Source of the DNA: Hippophae tibetana | Taxonomy: Eukaryota; Streptophyta; Magnoliopsida; Rosales; Elaeagnaceae | Assembly: GCA_037013495.1 (NCBI GenBank) | Contig: CM072805.1 | Coordinates: 19,494,669-19,558,668, forward strand | Direction of reading: 5' to 3' | Length of the DNA stretch: 64,000 bases | Part shown: positions 13,001 through 22,671 of the stretch, piece by piece | Layout of the letters: each line of letters starts with the position of its first letter | Numbering within the stretch: the stretch's first letter is position 1 | The notes under the pieces: model-generated | Databases searched by the model: none | The model's input: only the letters and a program-made list of their open reading frames with translations | What the model was told of the DNA's origin: nothing | Program-made: the position numbers and the translations under genes

Positions 13001-14195
13001 CGTTGGTTGCTTATGGAGCTAAATGATGACACTGCCTATGTAAAAGCTAGAGTTTGTAATAATTGCCCAGGATTAGCAGTAAAGATGAGTGCAATCCGTG
13101 TCTTGTACCTGAATAACTTGGAAGAATTTAATGAGGCAATAATCCATTGCTGGACCTCATTCTTTGACAACTTAGATCTCATTTGTCATTATATAGAAGA
13201 CAAGGATGAAAGGGCTGAAAGACCGCAACATGAAGATAAGGAGGAATCATGTGAAGTTGATGATATAACTTGTCAAGTCATAGACAATATCGCTTTGCAT
13301 GGAGAACATTTCAAGGTATCTCTATAGCCATTCCAGGCCTCAAATAGCATGTATAGGTTATAACATAATCGAATTAATCATGAAATAATATATCAATTAT
13401 ATATAGCATGTGTGTACCCGATATGTACAAGTTAACATGTTATTTTGAGACCAATTTGATTATGTATAATTTATACACACTATTTTGGTACTTCAAAATC
13501 TCTACGGCTTTCTCTCAATTCTTATCTTTACTTTTCCTTGTAGCTCACTCGTTTGCTCCACTTTGATGAAACAGGATTTTGATCAGGATGAAGTCTATAA
13601 CTCATGTTTCCCTGCCACTGAAATACCGGAATGGTTCGCACATTGCAGTAGTGACTCTTCCGTTACAATCCAGTTACCGCACGATGATAATTGGACAGGT
13701 TTGGCTTTATGTGCATATTTTTCAAAGATGGAGTCAAATGAGAATCCAAGTACCTTTCCACACAATGTGGATCCAGGAATTTCCCATTTTTTTGATTGCC
13801 ATTTTGGAACTGAGAAACAAAGTCTTGAATCTCTGCATTGCTATCATACAACCAATCAAGCATTCAATTTGCTAGCTGATGGAGGATTCATTTGGATATC
13901 CTACATACCACGTAGATGGTTTTCTAATCAGTTAAATCAGTGTAGTATAATGGAGGCTTCATTTGCCAGCGAAAGCACAGGCTTGTGGGCCCAAAAGTGT
14001 GGTCTTCGTCTCGTGTACGAGGTTGACAATGAACATTTCGAGCAAGTAATATCTATCTGCACTATGTCATTGCTTAAAGTTCATGTTCCCATCTGTCATG
14101 TTATGTTTAATAATGAGGAAACAAGCAGTCAATACCATGAAAGACCTAGGGCCATGTACCGTGGGGAAACAAGTGGAACTGCAGGCAATCCATAG
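1..14195 (+). CDS. TIR-NBS-LRR disease-resistance gene with four post-LRR C-JID/PL modules (5' end outside window)
   Basis: This is an intracellular immune receptor that should sense a pathogen effector and signal as a TIR NADase resistosome. Eight exons are supported: 1-1077, 8647-8922, 9495-10469, 10563-11282, 11379-11968, 12066-12206, 12307-13315 and 13575-14195. All have GT-AG borders and compatible phases and sum to 5409 nt, exactly 1803 codons with the stop. Domain order is NB-ARC (exon 1), the first LRRs (exon 2), about ten LRRs (exon 3), then four successive C-JID-like modules (exons 4, 5, 7 and 8 of this list). The TIR exon and start codon must lie left of base 1, because the frame is open from the first base. 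Family members usually have one post-LRR module; the Prunus Ma gene is the known exception with repeated PL exons. No frame-breaking change is visible, so the gene is probably functional. The P-loop and kinase-2 motifs are intact; the MHD motif reads MHE. Confidence 0.9.
1303..1789. mobile_element. Foldback/MITE-like inverted repeat
   Basis: The two halves (about 1303-1545 and 1555-1789) are imperfect inverted copies of each other. The left half is rich in the phrase CCCAAACTTTTAAA and the right half carries its complement TTTAAAAGTTTGGG. The outer ends AGCTTAATTGTATCATT and the reverse complement of the 3' end, GGCTTAACTATTTCATT, also pair. There is no coding capacity. The right end abuts the Gypsy LTR directly, so one may have inserted at the edge of the other. 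The superfamily was not determined. Confidence 0.65.
1836..2877. mobile_element. Non-autonomous long inverted-repeat transposon nested in the Gypsy left LTR
   Basis: The sequence from about 1836 (motif TTCTTTAAAAGGTA) to about 1990 is the imperfect inverted complement of about 2680-2877 (TTCTTCAAAAGGTA on the other strand). Flanks TTTAAATAA and TTTAAATTA resemble a 9-bp target duplication with one mismatch, which would fit a Mutator-like element. It splits the LTR: the right LTR runs from GGATATTTAAATAA straight into TTTGTGCTCGAAG, which in the left LTR are separated by this element. It has no coding capacity. Confidence 0.6.
2014..2356. mobile_element. Small palindromic MITE nested inside the 1-kb inverted-repeat element
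   Basis: The left end AAACTATACTATCAGTCC pairs with the reverse complement of the right end, AAACTAAACCTTTATCCC, and the inner phrase about a 'CTTTGGTTCCTCAA' box pairs with TTAAAGGACCAAAG near 2305. The length is about 343 bp. Target duplication is not clear by eye. Confidence 0.55.
5485..6115 (+). other. Unrelated insert inside the Gypsy pol region, possibly LTR-derived
   Basis: Reverse-transcriptase-like sequence ends near 5480 and integrase-like sequence resumes near 6130. The roughly 630 bases between match neither domain. They contain a pyrimidine-rich CTTCTTCTTCTTC stretch at about 5810-5830 of the type often found near the transcription start of plant LTRs. No partner LTR is seen in the window. 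It could be a solo LTR or simply diverged sequence. Confidence 0.3.
8647..8922 (+). CDS. NLR exon 2: NL linker and first leucine-rich repeats
   Basis: The acceptor TTCAG precedes GGA ACA AAT AAA ATT GAA, giving GTNKIEGIFLSLPEE, the conserved opening of this TNL exon. It continues with the typical LRLLKIYNVGF and ELRLLEWHGYPLESLPSSF stretch (conserved as LRYLxWxGYPLxSLPSxF). The length is 276 nt, phase 0 at both ends, with donor AGGTAAG at 8923. Confidence 0.9.
9301..9390 (+). repeat. GA/GGGGGA microsatellite with G-quadruplex potential in NLR intron 2
   Basis: At about 9323-9360 runs of five G alternate with single A, flanked by GA repeats on both sides. Many G runs with one-base loops form a textbook quadruplex or triplex-prone purine tract on the coding strand. 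It lies 105 bases before the acceptor of the main LRR exon. Confidence 0.85.
9495..10469 (+). CDS. NLR exon 3: main leucine-rich repeat domain
   Basis: The exon opens after TTTTACAG with LSSEQLVLINLANCQYL and encodes 325 codons containing about ten LRRs of the plant TNL type (repeats such as LVFLNLKGCLSLKNLP, LEILILSGCVKLAKFP and LQHLDLSENNFASIP). It ends with the conserved cap SLPKRLPLSLRHVYARNCPMM. This solenoid recognises effectors together with the post-LRR modules. Donor GAG|GTTTAA at 10470, phase 0. Confidence 0.92.
10563..11282 (+). CDS. NLR exon 4: first C-JID/PL module
   Basis: After the acceptor CTATAG the frame reads DGIYHEEHLIIIYPHDKVPDW, then GSSARIKL and GLAVCVV. These are the signature blocks of the C-terminal jelly-roll/Ig-like (C-JID) domain of TNLs, normally P-G-x-x-I-P-x-W followed by G-F-A-x-C-x-V. 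The module closes with VKMCGMHLILQQDV. The C-JID contacts effectors in Roq1 and RPP1. It is 240 codons, phase 0 on both sides. Confidence 0.88.
11379..11968 (+). CDS. NLR exon 5: second, diverged C-JID/PL module
   Basis: The acceptor TTGTACAG precedes GAAAGCAATGCA. The exon reads YSFYFTFPYKICVPWFLHH, then CVGLECYAQF, a middle strand region, and VEVEICGARLVFEQDLEAL. These blocks match the module in exon 4 in order, but with weaker similarity. The length is 590 nt and the exon ends in phase 2 at CAAAG|GTTAAC. The acceptor and frame are supported by the open frame continuing into the next exon. Confidence 0.85.
12066..12206 (+). CDS. NLR exon 6: 141-nt linker mini-exon, homologous to the start of exon 7
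   Basis: The acceptor TCTGTAG precedes GGAAATAGTTGAATCC. The exon encodes EIVESLQKFLTSNEKKAAC and ends LACNYSLQR at the donor GTTATT. The first bases are nearly the same as the start of the next exon (ESLQ followed by xxxTSxEK), so it looks like an internal exon duplication. It is 141 nt with phase 2 at both ends, so skipping it would keep the frame. Confidence 0.78.
12307..13315 (+). CDS. NLR exon 7: linker and third C-JID/PL module
   Basis: After CTGCAG the frame reads KFIESLQNLMTSAEKVAERV, a predicted helical linker of about 115 residues. Then comes the module proper: FAFPRKDILPWFECQ, DKNWTGLVVCASFSV, GGFIWLTYIPRWLL and VKMSAIRVLYLNNLEEF. Each block has a counterpart in exon 8. An acidic tail (DKDERAERPQHEDKEESCEVDD) follows. 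It is 1009 nt and ends in phase 0 at TTTCAAG|GTATCT. Confidence 0.86.
13575..14195 (+). CDS. NLR exon 8 (terminal): fourth C-JID/PL module and stop
   Basis: The acceptor AAACAG precedes GATTTTGATCAGG. The exon reads NSCFPATEIPEWFAHCSSD, VTIQLPHDDNWTGLALCAYF, GGFIWISYIPRRWF and LWAQKCGLRLVYE. This is the closest of the four to the classical C-JID consensus and pairs best with exon 7. The frame ends at TAG 14193-14195, after a short polar tail. Confidence 0.88.
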   Translation, partial: DFDQDEVYNSCFPATEIPEWFAHCSSDSSVTIQLPHDDNWTGLALCAYFSKMESNENPSTFPHNVDPGISHFFDCHFGTEKQSLESLHCYHTTNQAFNLLADGGFIWISYIPRRWFSNQLNQCSIMEASFASESTGLWAQKCGLRLVYEVDNEHFEQVISICTMSLLKVHVPICHVMFNNEETSSQYHERPRAMYRGETSGTAGNP

Positions 14196-17100
14196 CAGGA
14201 CATAATGTTTAGCAAAGGAGATCAGATTCTGGTAAGAACACACTAGTTTCTTGAGGATCTCTTGTTAATTCAATTTCTTTCTCAGCAGACTATGCCTTCA
14301 TTCACATAATAATTTGTTATCCTTTTGCTGAAACTTTTGGGGCTCGGGACATAGTGGTACCAATTTGACTATTTTCTTATAATTTATAATGGGTATTGAT
14401 ATGACATTAGGGTTAAATTTTATTTTTTAACCCGCATGTGTTCTATAACATATTTAATAATAAATAATCCTAATTAGATGTTTTAAAATATGTTATTTAA
14501 ATCAAATCAATTAGAATCTTCTAGAGCAAAAAGATTAAGCATAATTTTAGTAAAAAAAATAATTTCTTTGAAATTTGATAATTAAATTAAATAATCATAA
14601 TCGTTAATAAAATTATTTAAAAATTTAATTAAGAAGAATTAAATTAATTAATATAAATCAATATATATATTATCTTTATACATTTGCGTGTCTTTTTCTG
14701 TGCTGACTTTTGATGCTCAATTCTATATATATATTGAGTATATATGAACTCGCTGCTTGTGCTCAAGGTCAATTATATATAAACTTCCTATCACCGGGTG
14801 CTCAACGCCGATTGAAGCTGTTTTCAAACTTTTTCCTTTTCTTTTTCAGCACATATATTAACCCTAACTTAATGATAATCTACTAACATTAGTGTTAAAA
14901 AAATTTGGGCTTCATTATTCAAAGTCCATTTAAAGATTTAATAAAAAAAACATTTTAAAATCACATCTTAAAAATATCAAGACACAAAATTATTTAAACA
15001 TCAAAAATAATATTAGATTTATAAACATGTATAAATGTAATTTTATATGTCGTAGTTATAAAAGATATACATATAGTAAGATTATCTGAAACTCGAGTAT
15101 TGGTTCGGTTTTTTTTAATAGACTTGATAATAGGTTTTAAAAAAATTTATAAGTAAATATTTTATCCATGAAAATAATCAATATTTATAATACTTATATT
15201 TAAAATTCTAATTAATTATAAAAATATAATGAGTTATGGTTGTATACTTATAAACAATATAGTCTTAATCCTTACCAAAATTTTATTGATAATGTGTATT
15301 TCAACTATCAATGTATTTTATATAACTTTTTTTTAATAAAAGGTGACACTAAAGTCTTATTCTTTTATTAAATAAATAAAATATTATATCGTTAAAATTT
15401 GAATTTAGGTGCATAATGATTGTGTACATAATGATTGTGATCAGAAATCATTCAACTATCTATATATTAATACATATCTTACATTTTGTTATTTTTAAAA
15501 TTCTAATTAATTGTAAAAGTATAATTAATTATTGCTATACATTTCACGACTAAATTTGATTTATCTATATTATTAAATATTAGTTTATTATTTGACTATG
15601 AAAGTAAGTTGTAGAAGGAAATACAAACGGTCGTTTGTTCATTAAAATTTTAAATTTAAAGTTGTTAGAACTCTTACACTTCCTCAACGCCCAACCCATA
15701 TAAACGACATTTATAATTGTTTTACGGTTAACTATACAAATTATTCTTTTATTTTTATATAATTTTCTCTTTATTTTGTAATTTTTACACATTCAATCCA
15801 AAATTTGAAATCAATTTAAAATTAAACCTTAAAAGTATAAATAAAAAAATAAGAGACCAAAATATAAAAATTAAAAAGTGAAGGAACCAAATCATCAGAA
15901 AAGTAACATGGGGATCAAATTTTAAAATATATAGAAATATAGAGACTATTTGTATAATACACTATTTTTTTAAATAATTAAATAACATTTATACATATAG
16001 TGACAGGTTCGAATACATCCTATCTCACTGATAATAAAGTTTTGAATTTTACTTGCAGTGTTTAAATAACACTATTTGATTGCAAATAAATAACCTCTTA
16101 GGCGTTAGGCTTAAAAATATTTGATCGCCAACCTAAGCGTAATTATATCAGCTGTTTGCATATTGCCTGAAAAAAAAATCAGCTGTTCACATTACACATT
16201 ATTTAAGTGGTTCTTCATTCTCTAATTTATATAAACTATCCATATTTTTAATAAAACGTATCATTTTTTAATTAAATGATAATAAAGGAAATTAATGGAT
16301 TCATACAGTTCTAAATATTGAAAAAAAATGTCACGAAGATTCCTTTGTTTAGATTTCAAGAGTTATTTAGTCACTTTATTTAAAAAATATGTTTTTAAGT
16401 CTTTTTATTCATGAAAAATGTGTTAGATAAGAATAAAATTAACTTTACATTCAATTTTTTATTAAATATAATAAAATAACACATGTAATATATACATATT
16501 TTTATTTTTGAATAGATATATCTAATGAATTAATTTTTAATTAAAAAAATTAGTTAAATGTTTTGACAAATCTTTTGATCAAACTTAAATTAATTTTTTA
16601 TTGTCTAATATTTGACTTTATATATTAGCCAATGAAAATTTTGTTTAATTTTAAAATAAAATTTTTCTTACAAATTTTGAGTAATTTTTTAATTAAATAT
16701 CAATTCTTTTACATATATATCTATCGAAAAATATAAACATATATATAATATATGTAATATTCTATTATATTTAACAAAAAAATAGGATAAAAATTTAATT
16801 AAATACAAACTCTTTATTTTAAATAAAGGGATTAAACAACATTTTATTAACTATTTAATCAATTTTACCCCTAAATATATGAACAAAAATCCCAGTTAAT
16901 GCCTTGTGTTCAAAAGTTAATTAGCTTAAGATTAAACTTTGAAGTATTTAAGTGGCTATATTTAGCTTAAGATTAAACTTTGAAGTATTTAAGTGGCTAT
17001 ATTGTTTCATTCACCTTTGGAATCCATCTTTAAGATTGTTATTTTGACTCCTTGATTAAATCAAGTTGATTTTTATGTTTATTTTTATTTTGAAACGAAA

Positions 17101-17749
17101 TTTAAAAAAAATTATTTGAAAATCAATCAATGAAATAATCAATACATTTTTCTCTTCATATTGTTGCAAGAGCACGCCTAGAGCACTCACAAACAAATGG
17201 AGTGAAGGAAATTAATGTTGATTCTTAATTTATATATAGTATAACTTTAATTGTTGAGAAAAAATAGAAGTGAAATAAGACATTTATTTTTATCTCAAAT
17301 TTTAATTATTTAGTAACAAAGTAGATATCCTTATCTTTTAAGTCTATTTTTTTTATAACTATTTTCTATTTCAACTATACAAACAAACCTCACTTCAGAC
17401 CTACATATCTGAAGAATTATATTTGCTATAGCAGTAATATTATTTGCTGGTCGATAAAATATGTGCTATCATCAAGTGTATTAGTTCTAACAAAATATGT
17501 ACTTCTTAATTGTACGTGTTTTAACTTATAAATATTTCAAAACTATGAGTTTGCATGTTCATGGCAAAAATATTATAATGCTATATATTACTATTTACTA
17601 TTTGACTTTTTAATTTCTAAAACAATGATGTTCGAAAATGATTTGTAGCTTTTTTTTATTTTAAATTTTTATTTATGTATTTAATTGGTAATGTTTTTTT
17701 TTCAAAACTTTTATATTTATTAAAAATTAATACTTAAAATAATAAATAA
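14196..17749. other. AT-rich intergenic region downstream of the NLR gene
   Basis: No credible gene was found on either strand. The first about 200 bases should hold the NLR 3' UTR; a good donor consensus (CTG|GTAAGAA at 14230-14239) lies 35 bases after the stop and could start a 3' UTR intron. The remainder is low-complexity AT-rich DNA, with one perfect 41-bp duplication described separately. Confidence 0.6.
16921..17002. repeat. Perfect 41-bp tandem duplication
   Basis: The unit beginning TTAGCTTAAGATTAAACTTT and ending AGTGGCTATAT occurs twice, head to tail, with no visible mismatch. This implies a recent slippage or repair event in otherwise diverged AT-rich DNA. Confidence 0.9.
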
Positions 17750-18487
17750 CAAAAATAATTAATTATTTCAAAATTAAAAACTAAAATTTTAAAATATTTT
17801 AGGTTCGACATAAATTTCTATTTTAACGTTTTGAATTAAAATTAAATATTTAAATAATAACTCAATTAGAAATTAAAATTTTAAATTTTAAAACACTTCA
17901 ATTTAATCACCTTTCATAATTTTTTTAATAAAATTTAAAAAACTTACATATTATATATAATTATTTTGATCATATTTCGTCTAAACTTTAATTTTTTTTA
18001 AATAAAGTAATTAATTCATTAGGAGCTAGAAAATAAATTTTCAAAAAACTTTAGTCTGGAATATTTTAATCAATTTTTCATAAAAAAAAAATTAAATTAA
18101 AAAAGTTATAGATTACTTATATTATTTTGGTTATATTTCTCCATTTTTTTAATTTTTGTAAGATTAAACATTATAACTTAAATTAAAAACTATAATTTCA
18201 AAATATTTCAGTTTAAATTATTTAATCACATTTTTATACATTTTTTTTATAAAATTTAAGCAGTTACAAATTGATTATTGTTATTTTGGTTTTCTTTTTA
18301 TAAACTTTAATATTTTTAATTAAAATTAATTTTTTTTATAAATAATAACTAATAAAGATAATAGCTAGCTTACTTAAAAATTAATAACGAGAATTAAAAA
18401 ATACCTTAATTTAAATTATTTAATTAACATTTCATAATTTTTTTTATATATAACTAAACTAATTACATATTGCATAATAGTTGTTTT
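17750..18487. repeat. Degenerate AT-rich repeat, about 150-200 bp spacing
   Basis: Four diverged units each contain AATTAAAANCTATAATTT, a TTTAATTATTTAATCA box, a CATNATTTTTTT run, AAAATTTAANNAGTTACATATT and TTATTTTGGTTAT. Further copies appear at 19430-19560 and 22130-22216. These resemble subterminal or satellite-like repeats and have no coding capacity. Confidence 0.55.
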
Positions 18488-19016
18488 CACTGCTACAATA
18501 TCATAAATAGATGACAAATATTATATATCATTTAACGACTTCGAAATAATCTGTCGTAGATGTAAAAGTCGTTATAAACTCTAACTATTGAGGACTGTTT
18601 ATATCAGTCATTATAATTATATATTATAGTAACACGACAGTACGTTCCTACAACTTCTATCGTGTAAAGTTCAAAAACTACTTATTATTAATAACATTAA
18701 TATTTGACGACTGATTTTCTATTTAATCTATCTTAATAAAATATCATAACACGACTATTTCTAAATTCATGCATAATCGTCTAAAAATTTAAGTTTTTAA
18801 CAGCCATAAAATCATATCTAAATCACACCTCTTGAAAACTTATAAATTAAATGTATTCATCAAAATAAATAGATAAAAAAAAAATGTATGTAGCAAATAG
18901 TTTAGAAAATAAAATTCTACAAATATTTAGAATGAGAAAAGCCACAAATTAACATCTAAATCCCCAACAAGAAAAGACATTTAATTGATCACACGTACAC
19001 CATTAAAACATACAAA
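18488..19016. mobile_element. CACTA-like transposon end
   Basis: CACTGCTACAATATC at 18488 resembles the plant CACTA terminus CACTACTACAAAA. It is followed by repeated CGAC/GTCG-containing subterminal motifs (AACGACTTCG, CTGTCGTAG, ACACGACAG, TTTGACGACTG). It interrupts the fourth AT-rich unit. No matching right end is evident, so this is a fragment or a diverged copy. Confidence 0.5.
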
Positions 19017-20177
19017 TAGCACTAAAGGCTTGTAAAAATTTAACCAACCCGAAGGGCTCTCTTTATTTGCAGAGAAGTAGCTAGGCTTCTTCTAGGGTAG
19101 TGTTGTTGGTTATTAAACACCACAAACGACTAATAAAATCGTCAACATCGCGAATACAATACACCCACCTCATCCAATTGCGCCACAAAGTTGCTACTAA
19201 TATTCCATTGGATGGGTTTGATTAATGCCTCCAATGAGGTACCACCACTAGATCCCAATCCCAAACAACGGTGAAAATATAGGGTTTTTCTTGGGCTTAG
19301 GTCACTTAATTTTTTTAGTACGCTCTTCCACTTTGTAGTGGAAGAGGCTCACCGTGGTCGTAAATAAAGCGATGGAAAGTTTTTATTTTTATTTTTTATG
19401 AATCTTGGGAGGGAAAGTATTATAATGCTTACTCGAGAATTAAAACCTATAATTTACAAAAGATTTCAACTTTAATTATTTAATCACTTTTTTTTTTAAC
19501 TTTTTTATAAAATTAGAAGAGTTACATATTAAGTATGGTTATTTGGATGTATTAGAGTTTGTTTGGAAATATATTCTTTTGAAAACTTATATATGACCTC
19601 GGTTTTTAAATGTGATAATAGATCTATAATTACAGTTATAAAAATCAATGTCTAAGTGAAAGAAACCATCAACTCTTACATATGGGTTCAGTTATTAACC
19701 GAGGCCATAGACATACCATTTGGTCTCTGTCTTTAATAAGAGCATGACCATATACATACCATTTTGGTCATAGTATTATAAAAGATAAAGCCCATAGACA
19801 TAACATTTGGTCACGTTCTTATAAAAAACCGAGATCATAGATATATCATTTGGTTAAGATCTTATAAAACACCGAGTTCATAGACATATCATTTAGTCAC
19901 AATCTTATAAAAGATCGAGCTCATAAACATATTATTTGGTCTCAATATTTTATAAGATCGAGACCAAATGATATGTCTATTAGCTCGACTACACTTAAAC
20001 CGTGAGCATATACATCTCAATTAACCTCATTTTTTCAATACAAATTACAATAAATTTTTCAATTTAGAATATTAAAATTCATTATATTCAAATTAAATGT
20101 ATAATTACATTTGAGAGTTACAACACACTAAAAAAAAGAAAAAAATAAAAAAAAAAGAAGAAAAGAAAAACATAGTA
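19017..20177. repeat. Direct repeat copy A (about 1.16 kb) flanking a caulimovirid fragment
   Basis: The sequence from TAGCACTAAAGGCTTG to GAAAAACATAGTA occurs again at 21688-22592. By eye the aligned parts look about 95 percent identical, with copy B lacking an internal stretch of a few hundred bases. It includes a short self-complementary motif, CTCTTCCACTTTGTAGTGGAAGAG (split here by its loop), and the 43-bp tandem array. It is non-coding and probably part of a CACTA-type element. Confidence 0.8.
19698..19975. repeat. 43-44 bp tandem array, about six units plus an inverted end
   Basis: Units start near 19698, 19739, 19784, 19828, 19870 and 19914 and follow the pattern ACCGAG-CATAGACATA-CATTTGGTC-CTTATAAAAG. 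The array ends with the inverted form GAGACCAAATGATATGTCTA. A shortened version occurs in copy B at about 22217-22400. Such short subterminal arrays are typical of CACTA elements. Confidence 0.75.
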
Positions 20178-21687
20178 ATAATATGCTTGGGACTTACTTT
20201 TTCATTAAGTCTTCAAAAAGTGCAAACATAAACAGGCCCATCCAAATGAATTATTGTATACATTTGGGACTTACTTCTGCGATGCTCCTCAAAGTCCTAG
20301 TACCTCAAAGTCTCTTTTAATATCAAGATTATTAAGATACCAAACTATAATTCTACTACTTCTTCCAACTTAGATGGCTTTGATACCAAATATGGATAGC
20401 ATATGCTAAGTTCTATAATGGTAAAGAAATTTGAAGATATATATATATATATATAAATTTAAGGATATTTATTAATATGAATAGATTATAGAGAGTATTC
20501 GCAGAATATATAAAGAGAAAATATATGAAAATTATTCGGATGCTTAACTCAGAAATCTAAGAGCCTTATATAGATAAAAAGGCTCATCTAAAAACAAAAT
20601 ACAATAATTCACAAGATAAGTCTAGTAAGACTTTTCTTAAAAGCAAATGCTCTCACATGTGAAGAGTGGTCCCTTTGTTCTGGTGGTGTGTCCTTGTTTA
20701 TGTTTTGGAGTCATCCGTCCAGAGTGCTTTGTGGGTCCCTTTGATGTTGGACACTTTCTTTAGTGGGTGGTTGGCTTGGCTTTTAGCTCGAGTTGGCCAT
20801 TTGTAAATCACTTTCAGAAGGCTCTAGATCTAATTTTTCATTAGAATTTGTGGAGTTTTCTTCTTCTTCAGAACATAATTTCTCTAATTTTTTAGAGATA
20901 TATTTGTCACTTTTTCCCTATTCCTTTAGGGTTTCTGTAACAATTTCTACTTTAGTTTTACCCTTAAGTGGTTTAGGGTCAGTAGTTTCTTTCACTTTAA
21001 GTGCTTGGAATAATTCAATAATTTTAACATTATCAAACTGTTCTAGTGGAGTTTCATCCCACCATCTTCCCCATGATCGTCTTATAAGACAATAGATTTC
21101 ATCCCAATGAGTTAATGCATAATCCCATTTCCATATCCATGGGACTTTATATAATGCAAAGAAGAACAATAATGAATGATCTTCATTTTTAGTAGAGTTT
21201 AAATTAAATTATTCAAATAGTATAAAAGTTTCTAAAATCTTTTGAGAAAATATATATTTAGTTGGTCCGAAAAATGAGAACCAATCTCTAAACCAAGTAG
21301 GAAAATCATTAAAGGCATAATGATGTCCTGTTAAAAACTGGATAAACCACGTATGAGTTTTCTTTGAGTTTTGATAGAAGAGCATGTTTTCCCATGCTTG
21401 TATATAGTCAAAATAGTCATATGAGACTGAATTCATCCATTTATTTTTAAATCTTTCTCTAATGAATAAGTTAGAATTCCAATCTGATTTAGATAAAATA
21501 TTTTTTACTTTAAAGCTTGAGTATGCAATTTCATGAGAACTTCTCATATTATGAATTATGTCAACCGAATTAGTTTCTTTTAAGATTAATTCAAAATATT
21601 CCCTAGATTTAGGGATAATATTTGCTGGTAAATTATCTTTAAGATATATATATTGGCTACTTGTTCAGGTGATTTGGCCATATATAT
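20178..21687 (-). mobile_element. Endogenous caulimovirid fragment (Florendovirus-like), between two direct repeats
   Basis: On the minus strand the translations at about 21547-21209 and 21169-20790 match the second frame of the larger copy at 51335-52804. Shared features are the Y-x-x-x-D-Y-x-Q-A-W block, the FPTWF/FPSWF block and a W-rich stretch. Below that lie a presumed intergenic/leader region with a TATA-like motif (about 20560-20580) and a tRNA-Met-type primer-site motif TGGTATCAAAGCC (about 20377-20389). The copy is a broken fragment, diverged from the larger copy, and presumably old. Confidence 0.7.
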
Positions 21688-22592
21688 TAGCACTAAAGGC
21701 TTGTAAAAATTTAACCAACCTGAAGGGCTCTCTTTATTTGTAGAGAAGTAGCTAGGCTTCTTCTAGGATAGTGTTGTTGGTTATTAAACACAACAAATGA
21801 CTAATAAAATCGTCAACATTGCGACTACAATACACCCACCTCATCCAATTGCACCACAAAGTTGCTACTAATATTCCATTGGATAGGTTTGATTAATGCC
21901 TCCAATGAGGTACCACTAATAGATCCCAATCCCAAACAACAGTGAAAATATAGGGTTTTTCTTGGGCTTAGGCCATTTAATGTTTTTAGTAGGCTCTTCC
22001 ACTTTGTAGTGGAAGAGGCTCACCCTAGTCCTCGGAGTAAACACATACACTTTCATTTTTTTAAATAAAGCGATGGAAAGTTCTTTTTTATGAATCTTGG
22101 GAGGGAAAGTGTTATAGTGCTTACTCGAGAATTAAAACCTAGAATTTACAAAAGATTTCAACTTTAATTATTTAATCACTTTTTTTTAACTTTTTTATAA
22201 AATTAGAAGAGTTACATACCATTTGGTCACGTTTTTATAAAAAACCAAGGCCATAGACATATCATTTAGTTAAGATTTTATAAAATACGAGCTCATAGAC
22301 ATATCATTTAGTCACAATCTTATAAAAAATCGAGCCCATAGACATTATTTGGTCTTAATATTTTATAAGATCGAGACCAAATGATATGTCTATTAGCCCG
22401 GTTACACTTAAATCGTGAGCATATACATCTCAATTAACCTCATTTTTTTCCATATAAATTACAATAAATTTTTTAATTTAGAATATTAAAAGTCATTATA
22501 TTCAAATTAAGTGTATAATTACATTTGAGAGTTACAACATAGTAAAAAAAAAACGAAAAAAAGAAGAAAAAGAAGAAAAGAAAAACATAGTA
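21688..22592. repeat. Direct repeat copy B flanking the caulimovirid fragment
   Basis: This is the partner of 19017-20177 in the same orientation. It begins TAGCACTAAAGGCTTG and ends GAAAAACATAGTA like copy A. It contains the same 24-bp hairpin box around 22000-22020 and a reduced version of the 43-bp array. Confidence 0.8.
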
Positions 22593-22671
22593 GATTGTTA
22601 AAGAATCTAATTCTTGTTTTCTTGCTAAGTTTTCTTGTTGAAATTGGGTTTCCTTTATTTTGTTCTTGCTG

